From positions 124,001 through 188,000 of the forward strand of contig NZ_KB893243.1 of assembly GCF_000374025.1 (NCBI RefSeq): DNA of 64,000 nucleotides, written 5' to 3'. Both the position numbers and the translations under genes were made by a program. Of the stretch, positions 7,366-15,441 are shown piece after piece (the stretch's first letter is position 1; each line of letters starts with the position of its first letter). The notes under the pieces were generated by a model. It was not told the origin of the DNA and ran no database searches. It saw nothing but the letters and a program-made list of their open reading frames with translations. This stretch comes from Spirosoma panaciterrae DSM 21099. Its GTDB lineage: Bacteria > Bacteroidota > Bacteroidia > Cytophagales > Spirosomataceae.

Positions 7366-8529
7366 TTAACAGGACCGGGCCAGGCGGATACCCGTGAACT
7401 GCCAGCGTAAGGGAGCGTGGAAAAAATTGCGGTATGTCGGTCGGCTATGCCCGGGGGTAGTCGCTTCGGAGGCTCCCCGAAGTACCATCTGATTGACCAT
7501 GAATTTTCCGTTGTACTCGCCAATGGCCCCCTCTGCCTTCGTGAAGCCAGGGTAGGGTAGGTAAGCACTTTCGGTCCATTCCCAACGAGAGCCCCAGCCA
7601 ATCTGCTCCTGCGCTACTTCCCACTCCGCTTCGGTGGGCAGACGAACCCCCTGCCACTGTGCATAGGCCCAGGCTTCGTAATAGCTGATGTGGCAAACCG
7701 GCTGATTCATGGCTAGTGGGGTAAGCCCGTTTGAGGTGTACTGATACCACTCACCCTCCAGTTGATGCCAGTATAGCGGGGCTCTTACCGCATTCGACTT
7801 GACCCATTCCCACCCCTCGGCGTGCCAATAGCGGAAATCCTGATACCCCCCTGCCTGGATAAAGGCCAGATACTCCTGATTGCTAACCAGTTGCTGGCGA
7901 ATCTGATAAGGAGCCAGGTACACTTTATGACGGTTCAATTCATTGTCGAAGCAAAAGCCCTCGCCAGTAGCCCCAATCTCGTAGACCCCCTCTGGAAGGC
8001 TGATCCAGGATTCATCCGTTAGGGTAGGTACCTCGGGTTTCGGATAATCTGTAGCATAAGCGGGCAGTAAAGGGTTGTTGCCCAGTATGTATTTGATATC
8101 GGTAATCAGTAGTTCCTGATGCTGCTCTTCATGATTCAGGCCAAGCAAAATAGTCGATTGTAAGGCGTCTGACAGTGGGCTTTGTTCCGTCAGAAAACCA
8201 ATCATGGCGGTATCGACGTAGGATCGGTAGGCCTGTACATCCGCTACCGAAGGCCGGGAGAGGTTGCCCCGATCTGTGCGCACAACTCGTGTACCCACGG
8301 TTTCATAGTAACTGTTAAAAACGTAATTGTACTGGCTATTGAATACGGTGTAGTCTGGCCAGGCTGGAAGTAGCACAAAAGTTTCCCAAAACCAGGTGGT
8401 GTGGCCCAGATGCCATTTGGGTGGGCTGACATCCACGACGGGTTGAACGACAAAATCTTCGGCGTGGAGTCCCTGGCAAATGGCTTCACTACGCGCCCGT
8501 ACCTGCTGGTAGCGTCGTACTAAGTTCAT
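7366..8529 (-). CDS. egtB: Ergothioneine biosynthesis sulfoxide synthase EgtB
   Basis: A 387-residue non-haem iron enzyme that joins hercynine to a thiol donor (cysteine or gamma-glutamylcysteine) with O2. The N-terminal DinB-like four-helix domain carries the expected iron ligands: H43 in HLGHTTWF, and H133/H137 in LNHEEQHQELL. The C-terminal half is an FGE-sulfatase/C-type-lectin-like fold with LPTEAEWEVA, MVLRGAS and the terminal FTGIRLARS. It is shorter than mycobacterial EgtB (about 430 residues), which is common outside Actinobacteria. The thiol donor cannot be told from the sequence. It is the promoter-proximal gene of egtB-egtD and is divergent from the small secreted protein gene at 8892. 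Confidence 0.93.
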   Translation of the reverse strand: MNLVRRYQQVRARSEAICQGLHAEDFVVQPVVDVSPPKWHLGHTTWFWETFVLLPAWPDYTVFNSQYNYVFNSYYETVGTRVVRTDRGNLSRPSVADVQAYRSYVDTAMIGFLTEQSPLSDALQSTILLGLNHEEQHQELLITDIKYILGNNPLLPAYATDYPKPEVPTLTDESWISLPEGVYEIGATGEGFCFDNELNRHKVYLAPYQIRQQLVSNQEYLAFIQAGGYQDFRYWHAEGWEWVKSNAVRAPLYWHQLEGEWYQYTSNGLTPLAMNQPVCHISYYEAWAYAQWQGVRLPTEAEWEVAQEQIGWGSRWEWTESAYLPYPGFTKAEGAIGEYNGKFMVNQMVLRGASEATTPGHSRPTYRNFFHAPLRWQFTGIRLARSC

Positions 8530-8891
8530 AAACGATGTTGCTGATTTCTTCCCGTCACTTTGTAAGCGAAGAGTGTGCGTAATAAAGGTCTTTTCTCAAC
8601 CGGAAAACAGACCAACACGTTTCCCGATCTCCAGACATTTTTCAGGGGCTATTCTGCTATAATGACGCTTCTGTACTAAAGAGTAAACGTTTGTATGGGT
8701 TCTTTGTTAATTCAGCCACTATAAAGCGATACCATTCGCTCAGTCGCCCCAGATTCCGACCACTCATCCAATTCGGCAACCGTTCCGGTAGTTTGTAATG
8801 CATAGTACCATCTAGTGCCCATAACTTTGGTGCAACAAATCGGGACAGAAACCCGACCTGCTTCGAACAACAACATAAACAACATACGACA
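8530..8891. other. Divergent intergenic region between egtB and a secreted-protein gene
   Basis: No gene is apparent. A perfect TAACTTTG (-7 type, plus strand) is at 8822-8829, about 60 bases before the start at 8892. The nearest upstream TTTG (8792-8795) is 26 bases away, longer than the usual 19-21, so the promoter is only tentative. No clear egtB promoter was found. Confidence 0.4.
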
Positions 8892-9290
8892 ATGAAAACG
8901 CTCATCAAATCTTTCGCTTTCGCTCTTACACTGGGTATCGTTACATCGGCTGCTACATTTGCTGAAACCAACCCCGGTATTAATCCAGACAAAACCGCTT
9001 CGTATCAGTCGGCGGTTTACACCACCAGCAGTGGTAAGATTAGCATCGCTCTCGACAAACAAAAAGGCAGCACTGCCGATATTAAGTTGAAAAACAACGA
9101 TGGTCAGGTGCTGTACAGCTACCACCTCGGTAAAAATGAAAATACGTACCGTAGCCGTTTAAGCGTAAATGACTTACCCGACGGTGTGTATCAGGTCGAG
9201 ATTTCGAATGGCGCTGAGGTAACGACCCATACCGTGACCGTATCGACCCAGCAGCCTACTGCCCCCAGCCGGGTTATCTCGTTGAACTAA
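8892..9290 (+). CDS. Small secreted beta-sandwich-like protein (Por-sorting/DUF3244-like)
   Basis: A 132-residue protein with a clear signal peptide (MKTLIKSFAFALTLGIVTSA, cleavage near TFAET). The mature part has alternating strands: KISIALDKQKGSTADIKLKN, GQVLYSYHLGK, and LPDGVYQVEISNGAEVTTHTV. The pattern of a turn before LPDGVYxVEI resembles the small Ig-like domains found in Por secretion tails and DUF3244 proteins of Bacteroidota. No catalytic motif is visible, so it is probably a periplasmic or surface structural protein. It is monocistronic: a strong hairpin terminator follows at once, and the upstream gene runs the other way. The leader holds a possible -7 box at 8822. Confidence 0.7.
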   Translation: MKTLIKSFAFALTLGIVTSAATFAETNPGINPDKTASYQSAVYTTSSGKISIALDKQKGSTADIKLKNNDGQVLYSYHLGKNENTYRSRLSVNDLPDGVYQVEISNGAEVTTHTVTVSTQQPTAPSRVISLN

Positions 9291-9309
9291 CGAGTGATTC
9301 TACCAACTA

Positions 9310-9347
9310 AAAAAAGCGTCTCTGGTTGATTCCGGAGACGCTTTTTT
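9310..9347 (+). terminator. Intrinsic terminator after the small secreted-protein gene
   Basis: Arms 9310-9325 and 9332-9347 form a 16-base-pair stem (one G-T wobble) around a six-base loop. The 5' arm starts with six A and the 3' arm ends with six T, so the T-run is part of the stem. It lies 19 bases after the stop of the gene at 8892-9290. Confidence 0.88.
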
Positions 9348-9789
9348 GTGTCGATTATGTTTACTGACGAAGCTTTGATTGGCATAGTAAATGTATTCTA
9401 ATTTAGCTTTGGTTATTGTTGGTAACAAGGTGGGCTTTTACGCCTGCCTACATATTCTGTGGCAAAGGCTGGCAAATAGCCTCGGATGAGGTGTCTGACT
9501 GATCAATTTCAGCCAGGAATATGACCAAAGTTATATGAGAGTTAACCTTTGTGAAGGAATATTTGTACTTCATCTTATAATTTGTATAAATATTCCTGTA
9601 ATAGTGCGCTTCAATTGGCTGATTACCTGACTATTTTTTCTAAAAAAAAGTCTATATAGATTGTTAAGCTGGTTGGCTGAATCCACAACGTATAAGCGGC
9701 TTCCCTGAACAAGAGATCAGGTGCTTTTGTCGATGGGTCGCCTTGGGTTTCTGGTCAATCAGTTGCTCTATGTAAATTAACCTCATTGT
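9348..9789. other. Intergenic region upstream of the hybrid histidine kinase
   Basis: There is no supported gene in this AT-rich stretch between the terminator and the kinase start. No promoter with both boxes was found, and no strong hairpin. Confidence 0.4.
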
Positions 9790-12700
9790 ATGGAGTATTC
9801 TCAGTTGCTTGAGCGTCAGATCAACCGCTATTTACCCCAGGAAATTCAGCGCCTGCCCGAAATGGCTAAATTCCTGGAGTCTGTTCAGCATTCATACCTT
9901 GCCTACGAACGGGACCGCGAACTAACCGAACGGGCCTTTGCCATCAGCGAAAAGGAATACATTGAGTTACACGCCCGATTGAAACGGGAACTGGAAGTAA
10001 AAAAACTCTCGGTTCAAAAGCTGGAAGAAGCTGTTAACACGATCAGCGGATCGGAAATACAGACGGACTCCAATGATTTATTGGCAATAGCCCGGTTGCT
10101 TCATCAGCAAATCAACAAACGGAAAAATGCTGAAAAGATATTCACCTCCCTGATCACCAATATGGAGAATGGGGTTCTGGTAGAAGACGAAAATCGGGCG
10201 GTTGTCTTTACCAATCAGGTTTTTTGTGATCTATTCGCCATACCTGCATCGCCCGAGTCGCTCCAGGGCGTTGATTGTACCAATGCCGCCGAAGCGTCTA
10301 AAAACCTGTTCAAAGACCCCGATCGGTTTGTTCGTCGCATCACTACCATTCTGGCCGAGAAAAAGCTGGTTCGGGGCGAAATTCTGGAACTGGCGAATGG
10401 GAGTATATACCAACGAGATTATATCCCCATATTCCTTGATGAAAATTACAAAGGGCATCTCTGGAGCTATACCAATATAACCGAACAGAAGAAGAGCCAC
10501 GATGCCCTTGAGCAGAGTGAATTGAAGAGCCGCCTGATTATGAATGGGGCTTTAGACGCTATAATTACTATTGATATTGAAGGGATTATTACGTTCTGGA
10601 ACCCGCAGGCCGAAAAGATATTTGGGTGGACAAGCCAGGAGGTACTTGGTCAGAAATTAGCGGATCTCATTATTCCAACTGTCCATCGGAGCGGTCATGA
10701 ACGGGGTTTGCAGGACTATGTAAAAACGAAGAGGGGTGTTGTGCTGGGCAAACAACTAGAGCTATCGGCCATCAATCGTAGCCAAAAGACGTTTCCCATT
10801 GAGTTATACATCATTCCTCTCAAACAGGGGGAGGATGAATTCTTCTGTTCGTTCATCCGGGACATATCTGACCGTAAAAAGAACGAATCCGAGCTGGAAA
10901 AACTATCGCTTGTGGCCAGCGCCAACAAAAACGGGATCATCTTCGTCGATCTGAATACTAAAATTTTCTGGTCGAATGAGGGCTTTCAAAAGCTTACTCA
11001 ATGTGGAGTTGATCAGGTAATAGGTAAGTCTTTGCTGGAGTTGTGTCGAGGGCCTCATACGGACGCTACGAATCAGGCTATTATGGACCAAGCGTTTAAA
11101 AACGGGGAAAGCTTTAGCCTTGAAGGAATTTTTTATAGACGGGATAAAAGCTGGTTTTGGGCGCGCATAAGTGGTCAGCCCGTAACCGACCGGCAGCAGA
11201 CGATCACGCACTATTTTTTAATGGTGGAAGATATTTCCCAGGAAAAAATTGTGCAGCGCCAGCTCAAAGAATACGAAGAAAAGCTGCGGATGGCCTTAAC
11301 AGACGTTGGCGACAATTATTGGGAACATGATTTTCGTACCCAGAAAACCTACTTCTCCAACCCAACGAACAAGTTACTGGGCTTTCCTATCGACCAGTCA
11401 ACCGATCTTGCCAGTTTATGGTGGCGTCAGGTTCACCCAGCCGATCGGCATTTACTGGAGGAAAATGACCAGCAGTATAGGGCAGGCATACTGACCCGCC
11501 ATTCGATCGAATACCGGGTCGTCCATAAAGACGGGTCAATTAATTGGGTACTGGACCGGGGGGTAGTCATCGAACAGGATGACGACGGAAAACCGTTAAA
11601 AATTATTGGCACTCACATTGACATTACCCATCAGAAGGAGTTGGAGATTGCGCTCAAACGCGCCAAGGAAGTTGCTGAAGAATCGACTCGCTCAAAAGAA
11701 TTGTTTCTGGCCAACATGAGCCATGAAATCAGAACCCCCATGAACGCCATCATGGGAATGAGCAATCAACTGAAAAAGACTCCGCTAACCGAGCAGCAAC
11801 GGTTCTATCTGAATACGATCCAGTCGGCTTCTGATAACCTTCTGGTTATTATTGACGATATCCTTGATCTATCGAAAATCGAAGCGGGTAAACTGACCAT
11901 CGAACAGATTGGCTTTGAGCCGCATCAGGTTATCAGGAAACTGATGCAGATAATGAGTCACCGGGCCGAAGAAAAAGGATTGTTATTTACCAATTCCGTT
12001 TTCGATGACCGAATTGCCCCCGTTTTAATTGGCGACCCCTATCGGTTAACCCAAATATTTCTTAACCTGATTTCGAACGCGATCAAGTTTACAGACAAAG
12101 GAGGGGTCGATATTCGCTGTCAGGTTATTGATGAGGAGGCTACTCAGCAAACCCTTCGGGCAACGGTGCAGGATACGGGCGTGGGTATGGATGAGGAGTT
12201 TGTTAAAACGATTTTTCAGACCTTCAGTCAGGAAGATGCGTCAATCACCCGTCGATTTGGTGGAACGGGACTCGGCATGAGTATCTGCAAAAATCTGGTT
12301 GAGTTGATGGGGGGGCAAATTGAGGTAGAGAGCCGTAAAGAAGTAGGTACTTCGGTGATCTTCACCATTCCTTTTCGTAAAGGTGAATCCGGGCATTTGC
12401 CGCAAAAACAGCAGGAGCAAATGAATACCGATTTGCTTGCGGGAAGTCAGATTCTAGTGGTCGATGATAACGAAATGAATCGGCTGGTGGCAGCTACCAT
12501 ACTCAAGAATTATGGGGCTGTAATCGGGGAAGCACGGCAGGGGCTCGAAGCAATTGAAAAGCTCGAACAGCAAGCTTACGATCTGGTTCTGATGGATGTT
12601 CAGATGCCGGTTATGGATGGCCTGGAAGCGACCCGTGAGATTCGCGCAACCTTGAAAAACCAATTGCCAGTTATTGCCTTGACGGCCCTGGCTATACCGG

Positions 12701-13191
12701 GCGACCGAGAAAAGTTTCTGAAGGCTGGTATGAACGATTATCTGGCCAAACCGTTCGATGAGTCCAGTCTGCTCACTGTCGTGACAAAATGGTTGGGGAA
12801 AGACGAATACATTCCGAAGCCCCAGGCCAAAACCGAAAAACAGGATAGCTTATTTGACCTGACGGAATTACGGTCCATTGCTCAGGGAGACGAAGAGTTT
12901 GTTTCGGAAATGGTTACCATGTTTATTGATCTGGCGCCTGCAGGGCTGGAAGAGATAAAAGCAGCCTATCAGGTAAATGACTTCAAAAAAGTTGGCCAGG
13001 TGGCTCATCGGCTACACCCTTCGGTAGCTACCCTGGGCATCCATTCGCTAACCGAGGTGCTGAAAGACATGGATAAAAATGCGGAAACCTATCAGGCTTC
13101 CCCACAACTGGAGGGATTGATTAAAAAACTTGATGAAGTGATTACGGAAGTGGTGAGTCAGTTAGTAGCGCAGATAGGCTCACGTTCCTAA
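9790..13191 (+). CDS. Cytosolic PAS-rich hybrid sensor histidine kinase / response regulator
   Basis: An 1133-residue multidomain kinase without transmembrane segments, so it senses an internal signal. Approximate order: a helical N-terminus (1-110), four PAS domains (about 115-235, 247-365, 373-495, 498-625), HisKA with the phosphoaccepting H645 in NMSHEIRTPMN, HATPase (about 750-865, with DTGVGMD and GTGLGMSI), a receiver domain with D936 in LVLMDVQMPVMDG, and a C-terminal HPt domain with H1073 in VAHRLHPSVATLG. The HPt lacks the usual lysine-glycine after the histidine (HRLHP instead of HxLKG), a variant I recall from Bacteroidota kinases. A complete internal phosphorelay is present. No dedicated output regulator is adjacent, so the final target is unknown. 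Confidence 0.92.
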   Translation: MEYSQLLERQINRYLPQEIQRLPEMAKFLESVQHSYLAYERDRELTERAFAISEKEYIELHARLKRELEVKKLSVQKLEEAVNTISGSEIQTDSNDLLAIARLLHQQINKRKNAEKIFTSLITNMENGVLVEDENRAVVFTNQVFCDLFAIPASPESLQGVDCTNAAEASKNLFKDPDRFVRRITTILAEKKLVRGEILELANGSIYQRDYIPIFLDENYKGHLWSYTNITEQKKSHDALEQSELKSRLIMNGALDAIITIDIEGIITFWNPQAEKIFGWTSQEVLGQKLADLIIPTVHRSGHERGLQDYVKTKRGVVLGKQLELSAINRSQKTFPIELYIIPLKQGEDEFFCSFIRDISDRKKNESELEKLSLVASANKNGIIFVDLNTKIFWSNEGFQKLTQCGVDQVIGKSLLELCRGPHTDATNQAIMDQAFKNGESFSLEGIFYRRDKSWFWARISGQPVTDRQQTITHYFLMVEDISQEKIVQRQLKEYEEKLRMALTDVGDNYWEHDFRTQKTYFSNPTNKLLGFPIDQSTDLASLWWRQVHPADRHLLEENDQQYRAGILTRHSIEYRVVHKDGSINWVLDRGVVIEQDDDGKPLKIIGTHIDITHQKELEIALKRAKEVAEESTRSKELFLANMSHEIRTPMNAIMGMSNQLKKTPLTEQQRFYLNTIQSASDNLLVIIDDILDLSKIEAGKLTIEQIGFEPHQVIRKLMQIMSHRAEEKGLLFTNSVFDDRIAPVLIGDPYRLTQIFLNLISNAIKFTDKGGVDIRCQVIDEEATQQTLRATVQDTGVGMDEEFVKTIFQTFSQEDASITRRFGGTGLGMSICKNLVELMGGQIEVESRKEVGTSVIFTIPFRKGESGHLPQKQQEQMNTDLLAGSQILVVDDNEMNRLVAATILKNYGAVIGEARQGLEAIEKLEQQAYDLVLMDVQMPVMDGLEATREIRATLKNQLPVIALTALAIPGDREKFLKAGMNDYLAKPFDESSLLTVVTKWLGKDEYIPKPQAKTEKQDSLFDLTELRSIAQGDEEFVSEMVTMFIDLAPAGLEEIKAAYQVNDFKKVGQVAHRLHPSVATLGIHSLTEVLKDMDKNAETYQASPQLEGLIKKLDEVITEVVSQLVAQIGSRS

Positions 13192-13262
13192 CGTTACTTC
13201 AGCAGCAAAAGTCTATTTAGAAAGTTAGTACGTGTACCGCTTATCGTAAAAAGAACACAACG

Positions 13263-14330
13263 TTAGAACACACTCGGCCGCCCGACCAGTAGTCGGCTGA
13301 TGGGGCGGTAGTCGGTAAAGTCAATATGGGGCGCTACATACCCGGGTTTGATGGGCTCTTCTTTGACTAGGTCGGTACTTAGGTATTTCTTATTGCTGTC
13401 GCAAAGAATCGTAACCACCCGTGCATCGGGACCTAGCTCGGTTTGTAAATTAATGGCACCAATCAGGTTCGCCCCCGACGAAATCCCGACGGCTACACCC
13501 AACTGTAAGGCGAGTTTCTGAGCTACCAGAATCGAGTCGCCATCGCTGGCCTGAACGACCGGGTCGAGTTCGTTCAGCTTCAGGATATCGGGAATAAATT
13601 CATCGAAAAAGCCCTGAATACGATGGGTGCCGGTTTTATGCCCAACCGATAACGTAGGCGATTCGGCGGGTTCGAGGGGGTGTACACGAATGTCGGGCTT
13701 GCGCGATTTTAGATAACGACCCACACCCATGACCGTACCACCCGTTCCTACACCGGCTACAAAGGCATCGGGAGTAATATCGACCCCCTGAAGCTGGAGC
13801 CAGATTTCTTTCCCCGTGGTGAGCCGATGCGCTTCGGCATTGTATTGATTGGCAAACTGACGGGGCAAAAACACATGTGGATCAGCAGCCGCCATCTCTT
13901 CCGACCGTCGGATCGCTCCCAGAAAACCGCCCTCTTCTTTCGTGAACAGGATAATATCGGCGCCCAGGCTGCGGATGATGTCGATACGCTCCTGGCTGAT
14001 ACCAGCCGGCATAATGATCGTAACCGGATGACCCAACGCCCGCCCAACGGCCGAAAACGCAATGCCCGAACTCCCGCTGGTCGCTTCAACGATTCGGTCG
14101 CCAGGTTGAATATGCCCCTGACGATACGCCTGATGCAACACATGCAGAGCCATCCGGTCTTTCATACTGCCCGTCAGGTTGTAATGCTCACATTTCACGT
14201 AGAGAGAACGGGGCTGCCCTTTGTAGGTATAAAAAAGCTCCAGCATGGGGGTATTGCCGACCAGATGCCAGAGGTGTTCAAATTTTTCCTGAATAGCAGG
14301 TTTAATACTCGTTTCGGTAGATGGAATCAT
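13263..14330 (-). CDS. PLP-dependent cysteine synthase / cystathionine beta-synthase-like protein
   Basis: A 355-residue fold-type II PLP enzyme. The start VGNTPMLEL, the PLP lysine K57 in NLTGSMKDRMA, the substrate loop EATSGSSGIAF and the phosphate-binding GVGTGGTVMGVG are all present, followed by GISSGANLIGA. The family makes cysteine from O-acetylserine and sulfide, cystathionine from serine and homocysteine, or related beta-replacement products. The about 45-residue C-terminal extension beyond VVTILCDSNKKYLST (EEPIKPGYVAPHIDFTDYR) is also seen in CysK-like proteins of uncertain substrate. It ends next to the kinase gene, facing it. Cysteine synthase activity is plausible; a beta-lyase role is an alternative. 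Confidence 0.83.
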   Translation of the reverse strand: MIPSTETSIKPAIQEKFEHLWHLVGNTPMLELFYTYKGQPRSLYVKCEHYNLTGSMKDRMALHVLHQAYRQGHIQPGDRIVEATSGSSGIAFSAVGRALGHPVTIIMPAGISQERIDIIRSLGADIILFTKEEGGFLGAIRRSEEMAAADPHVFLPRQFANQYNAEAHRLTTGKEIWLQLQGVDITPDAFVAGVGTGGTVMGVGRYLKSRKPDIRVHPLEPAESPTLSVGHKTGTHRIQGFFDEFIPDILKLNELDPVVQASDGDSILVAQKLALQLGVAVGISSGANLIGAINLQTELGPDARVVTILCDSNKKYLSTDLVKEEPIKPGYVAPHIDFTDYRPISRLLVGRPSVF

Positions 14331-14350
14331 AGGTGTTGATGAATGGCTAC

Positions 14351-14848
14351 TTAATACGCCCGATTATCGTCGGCAGCAAGTACGCGTTCCCGGCTGTTGA
14401 CACTGCTTCCAAACACGTTAATTTCTTTCAAAACAACCCGGCCTCTCAATTCATCGATGAATAACGTATCGGTCGGAACGTAGGGTTTGTCTTTATGGCG
14501 ATAATCAACGTAAATGAACGAAACAGGCAGAATATAACTACCCTTATACCGTAGATTTAACGACGGTAATTTTTTCAACGCTGTGACAACCATAGGCTCA
14601 AAACCCAGATGAACCCCGGTTGGACTTTGATTGAGGATAGCTATATTCTCCACACGCCCTTTTTCTCCGACGGTAAATTCAGCAAAAATTCGCATGTATT
14701 TACCTACCCATTCAGCATCGCGCGGATATTTAATTCGGCGTTTCAGAATGGTATTAAATACAGGATCGTTGCTTAAACCCTGATCGGGAGTTTGTGCCAA
14801 ACCAAGCTGACAAATGAATACAAAGGGTAACAGCCGCCAGATTTTCAT
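14351..14848 (-). CDS. Periplasmic TonB C-terminal-domain-like protein
   Basis: About 165 residues from the ATG at 14848, chosen because it opens a signal peptide (MKIWRLLPFVFICQLGLAQ); a longer frame upstream has no signal character. The mature part contains YPRDAEWVGKYMRIFAEFTVGEKGRVENIAILNQSP and ALKKLPSLN, then SYILPVSFIYVDY. This is the alpha-beta pattern of the TonB C-terminal domain that Bacteroidota often attach to non-transport proteins. No proline-rich spacer or membrane anchor is present, so it is not an energy transducer by itself. It lies 20 bases upstream of the cysteine-synthase-like gene on the same strand. The function is unknown. Confidence 0.7.
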   Translation of the reverse strand: MKIWRLLPFVFICQLGLAQTPDQGLSNDPVFNTILKRRIKYPRDAEWVGKYMRIFAEFTVGEKGRVENIAILNQSPTGVHLGFEPMVVTALKKLPSLNLRYKGSYILPVSFIYVDYRHKDKPYVPTDTLFIDELRGRVVLKEINVFGSSVNSRERVLAADDNRAY

Positions 14849-14963
14849 ACTGATTCTGAAGATACACTGACGCAAAGTTACCGGATTTACCGATCGTTTG
14901 TCTACGGATAAATCGATGGAACTGGCACTGGTTGTAAGGGGCATTGGCCAACCGAAGGGCGAT

Positions 14964-15194
14964 CTACCCGATTCGAATCACTCGGTGTCGGCATTTATAG
15001 CAATAGTAGGTTCGGGTTGGAATAAAAAACAACAGGTATTTGAGTAAAAAAGGGCGGGGAGTGCGGTCCAGCGCCTGGGCATCCTGGCAAGTAGGACATT
15101 GCCGTCGGAAGGTCAGCCAGCGTATATAGATTCGAAATGAATCCGTTTTCCCGGCAGGTGAGTTAGTGTCGGAAACGTTAGTTTGAACAGTCAT
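14964..15194 (-). CDS. Small zinc-ribbon-like protein
   Basis: A 76-residue protein with two CxxC pairs, CPTC in the middle and CYKC near the end, separated by a basic, hydrophobic stretch (RTPRPFLLKYLLFFIPTRTYYC). This spacing fits a zinc ribbon. Small proteins with CPxC, an arginine-rich link and a terminal CxxC followed by RxR occur widely in Bacteroidota and are uncharacterised. The start is the first ATG. The hydrophobic LLKYLLFFIP could hold the protein near a membrane. The gene is upstream of the TonB_C-like gene on the same strand, 115 bases away, and may share its transcript. Confidence 0.55.
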   Translation of the reverse strand: MTVQTNVSDTNSPAGKTDSFRIYIRWLTFRRQCPTCQDAQALDRTPRPFLLKYLLFFIPTRTYYCYKCRHRVIRIG

Positions 15195-15354
15195 AATAGA
15201 GGAAGTTTACGGGGGTAAATCTACTATTTATCAGGACCGCTCTGCGTTAACTTTATTATCTGGCGAATTGTCTGTGAAATAGCTAATAGTAGCTTATTTA
15301 AGTGAAAAATGAGCGTTTTGCTGCCTGGCGAACGTTGTAGAATCTACTTAAAAA

Positions 15355-15394
15355 AGCCGGATCAACGCAAACCTAAGGCTTCGTTGATCCGGCT
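15355..15394 (-). terminator. Intrinsic terminator of the sorbosone-dehydrogenase-like gene
   Basis: Arms 15355-15367 and 15382-15394 form a perfect 13-base-pair GC-rich stem with a 14-base loop. Read on the minus strand it is followed by a T-run (A-run at 15350-15355 on the plus strand), so it ends transcripts from the gene at 15442-17457. Confidence 0.85.
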
Positions 15395-15441
15395 CTGATG
15401 ATTGACTCACTAAGCACCGAGTCTGTTGGAAACACTACCGA

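Noticed and set aside
13192..13262. Short gap between the hybrid kinase and the converging PLP-enzyme gene examined for a terminator
   Set aside because: No stem longer than a few bases could be found, so no terminator is called.
14849..14944. Amino-terminal extension of the TonB_C-like protein
   Set aside because: The signal peptide begins at the ATG at 14848; the upstream residues have no signal or domain character.
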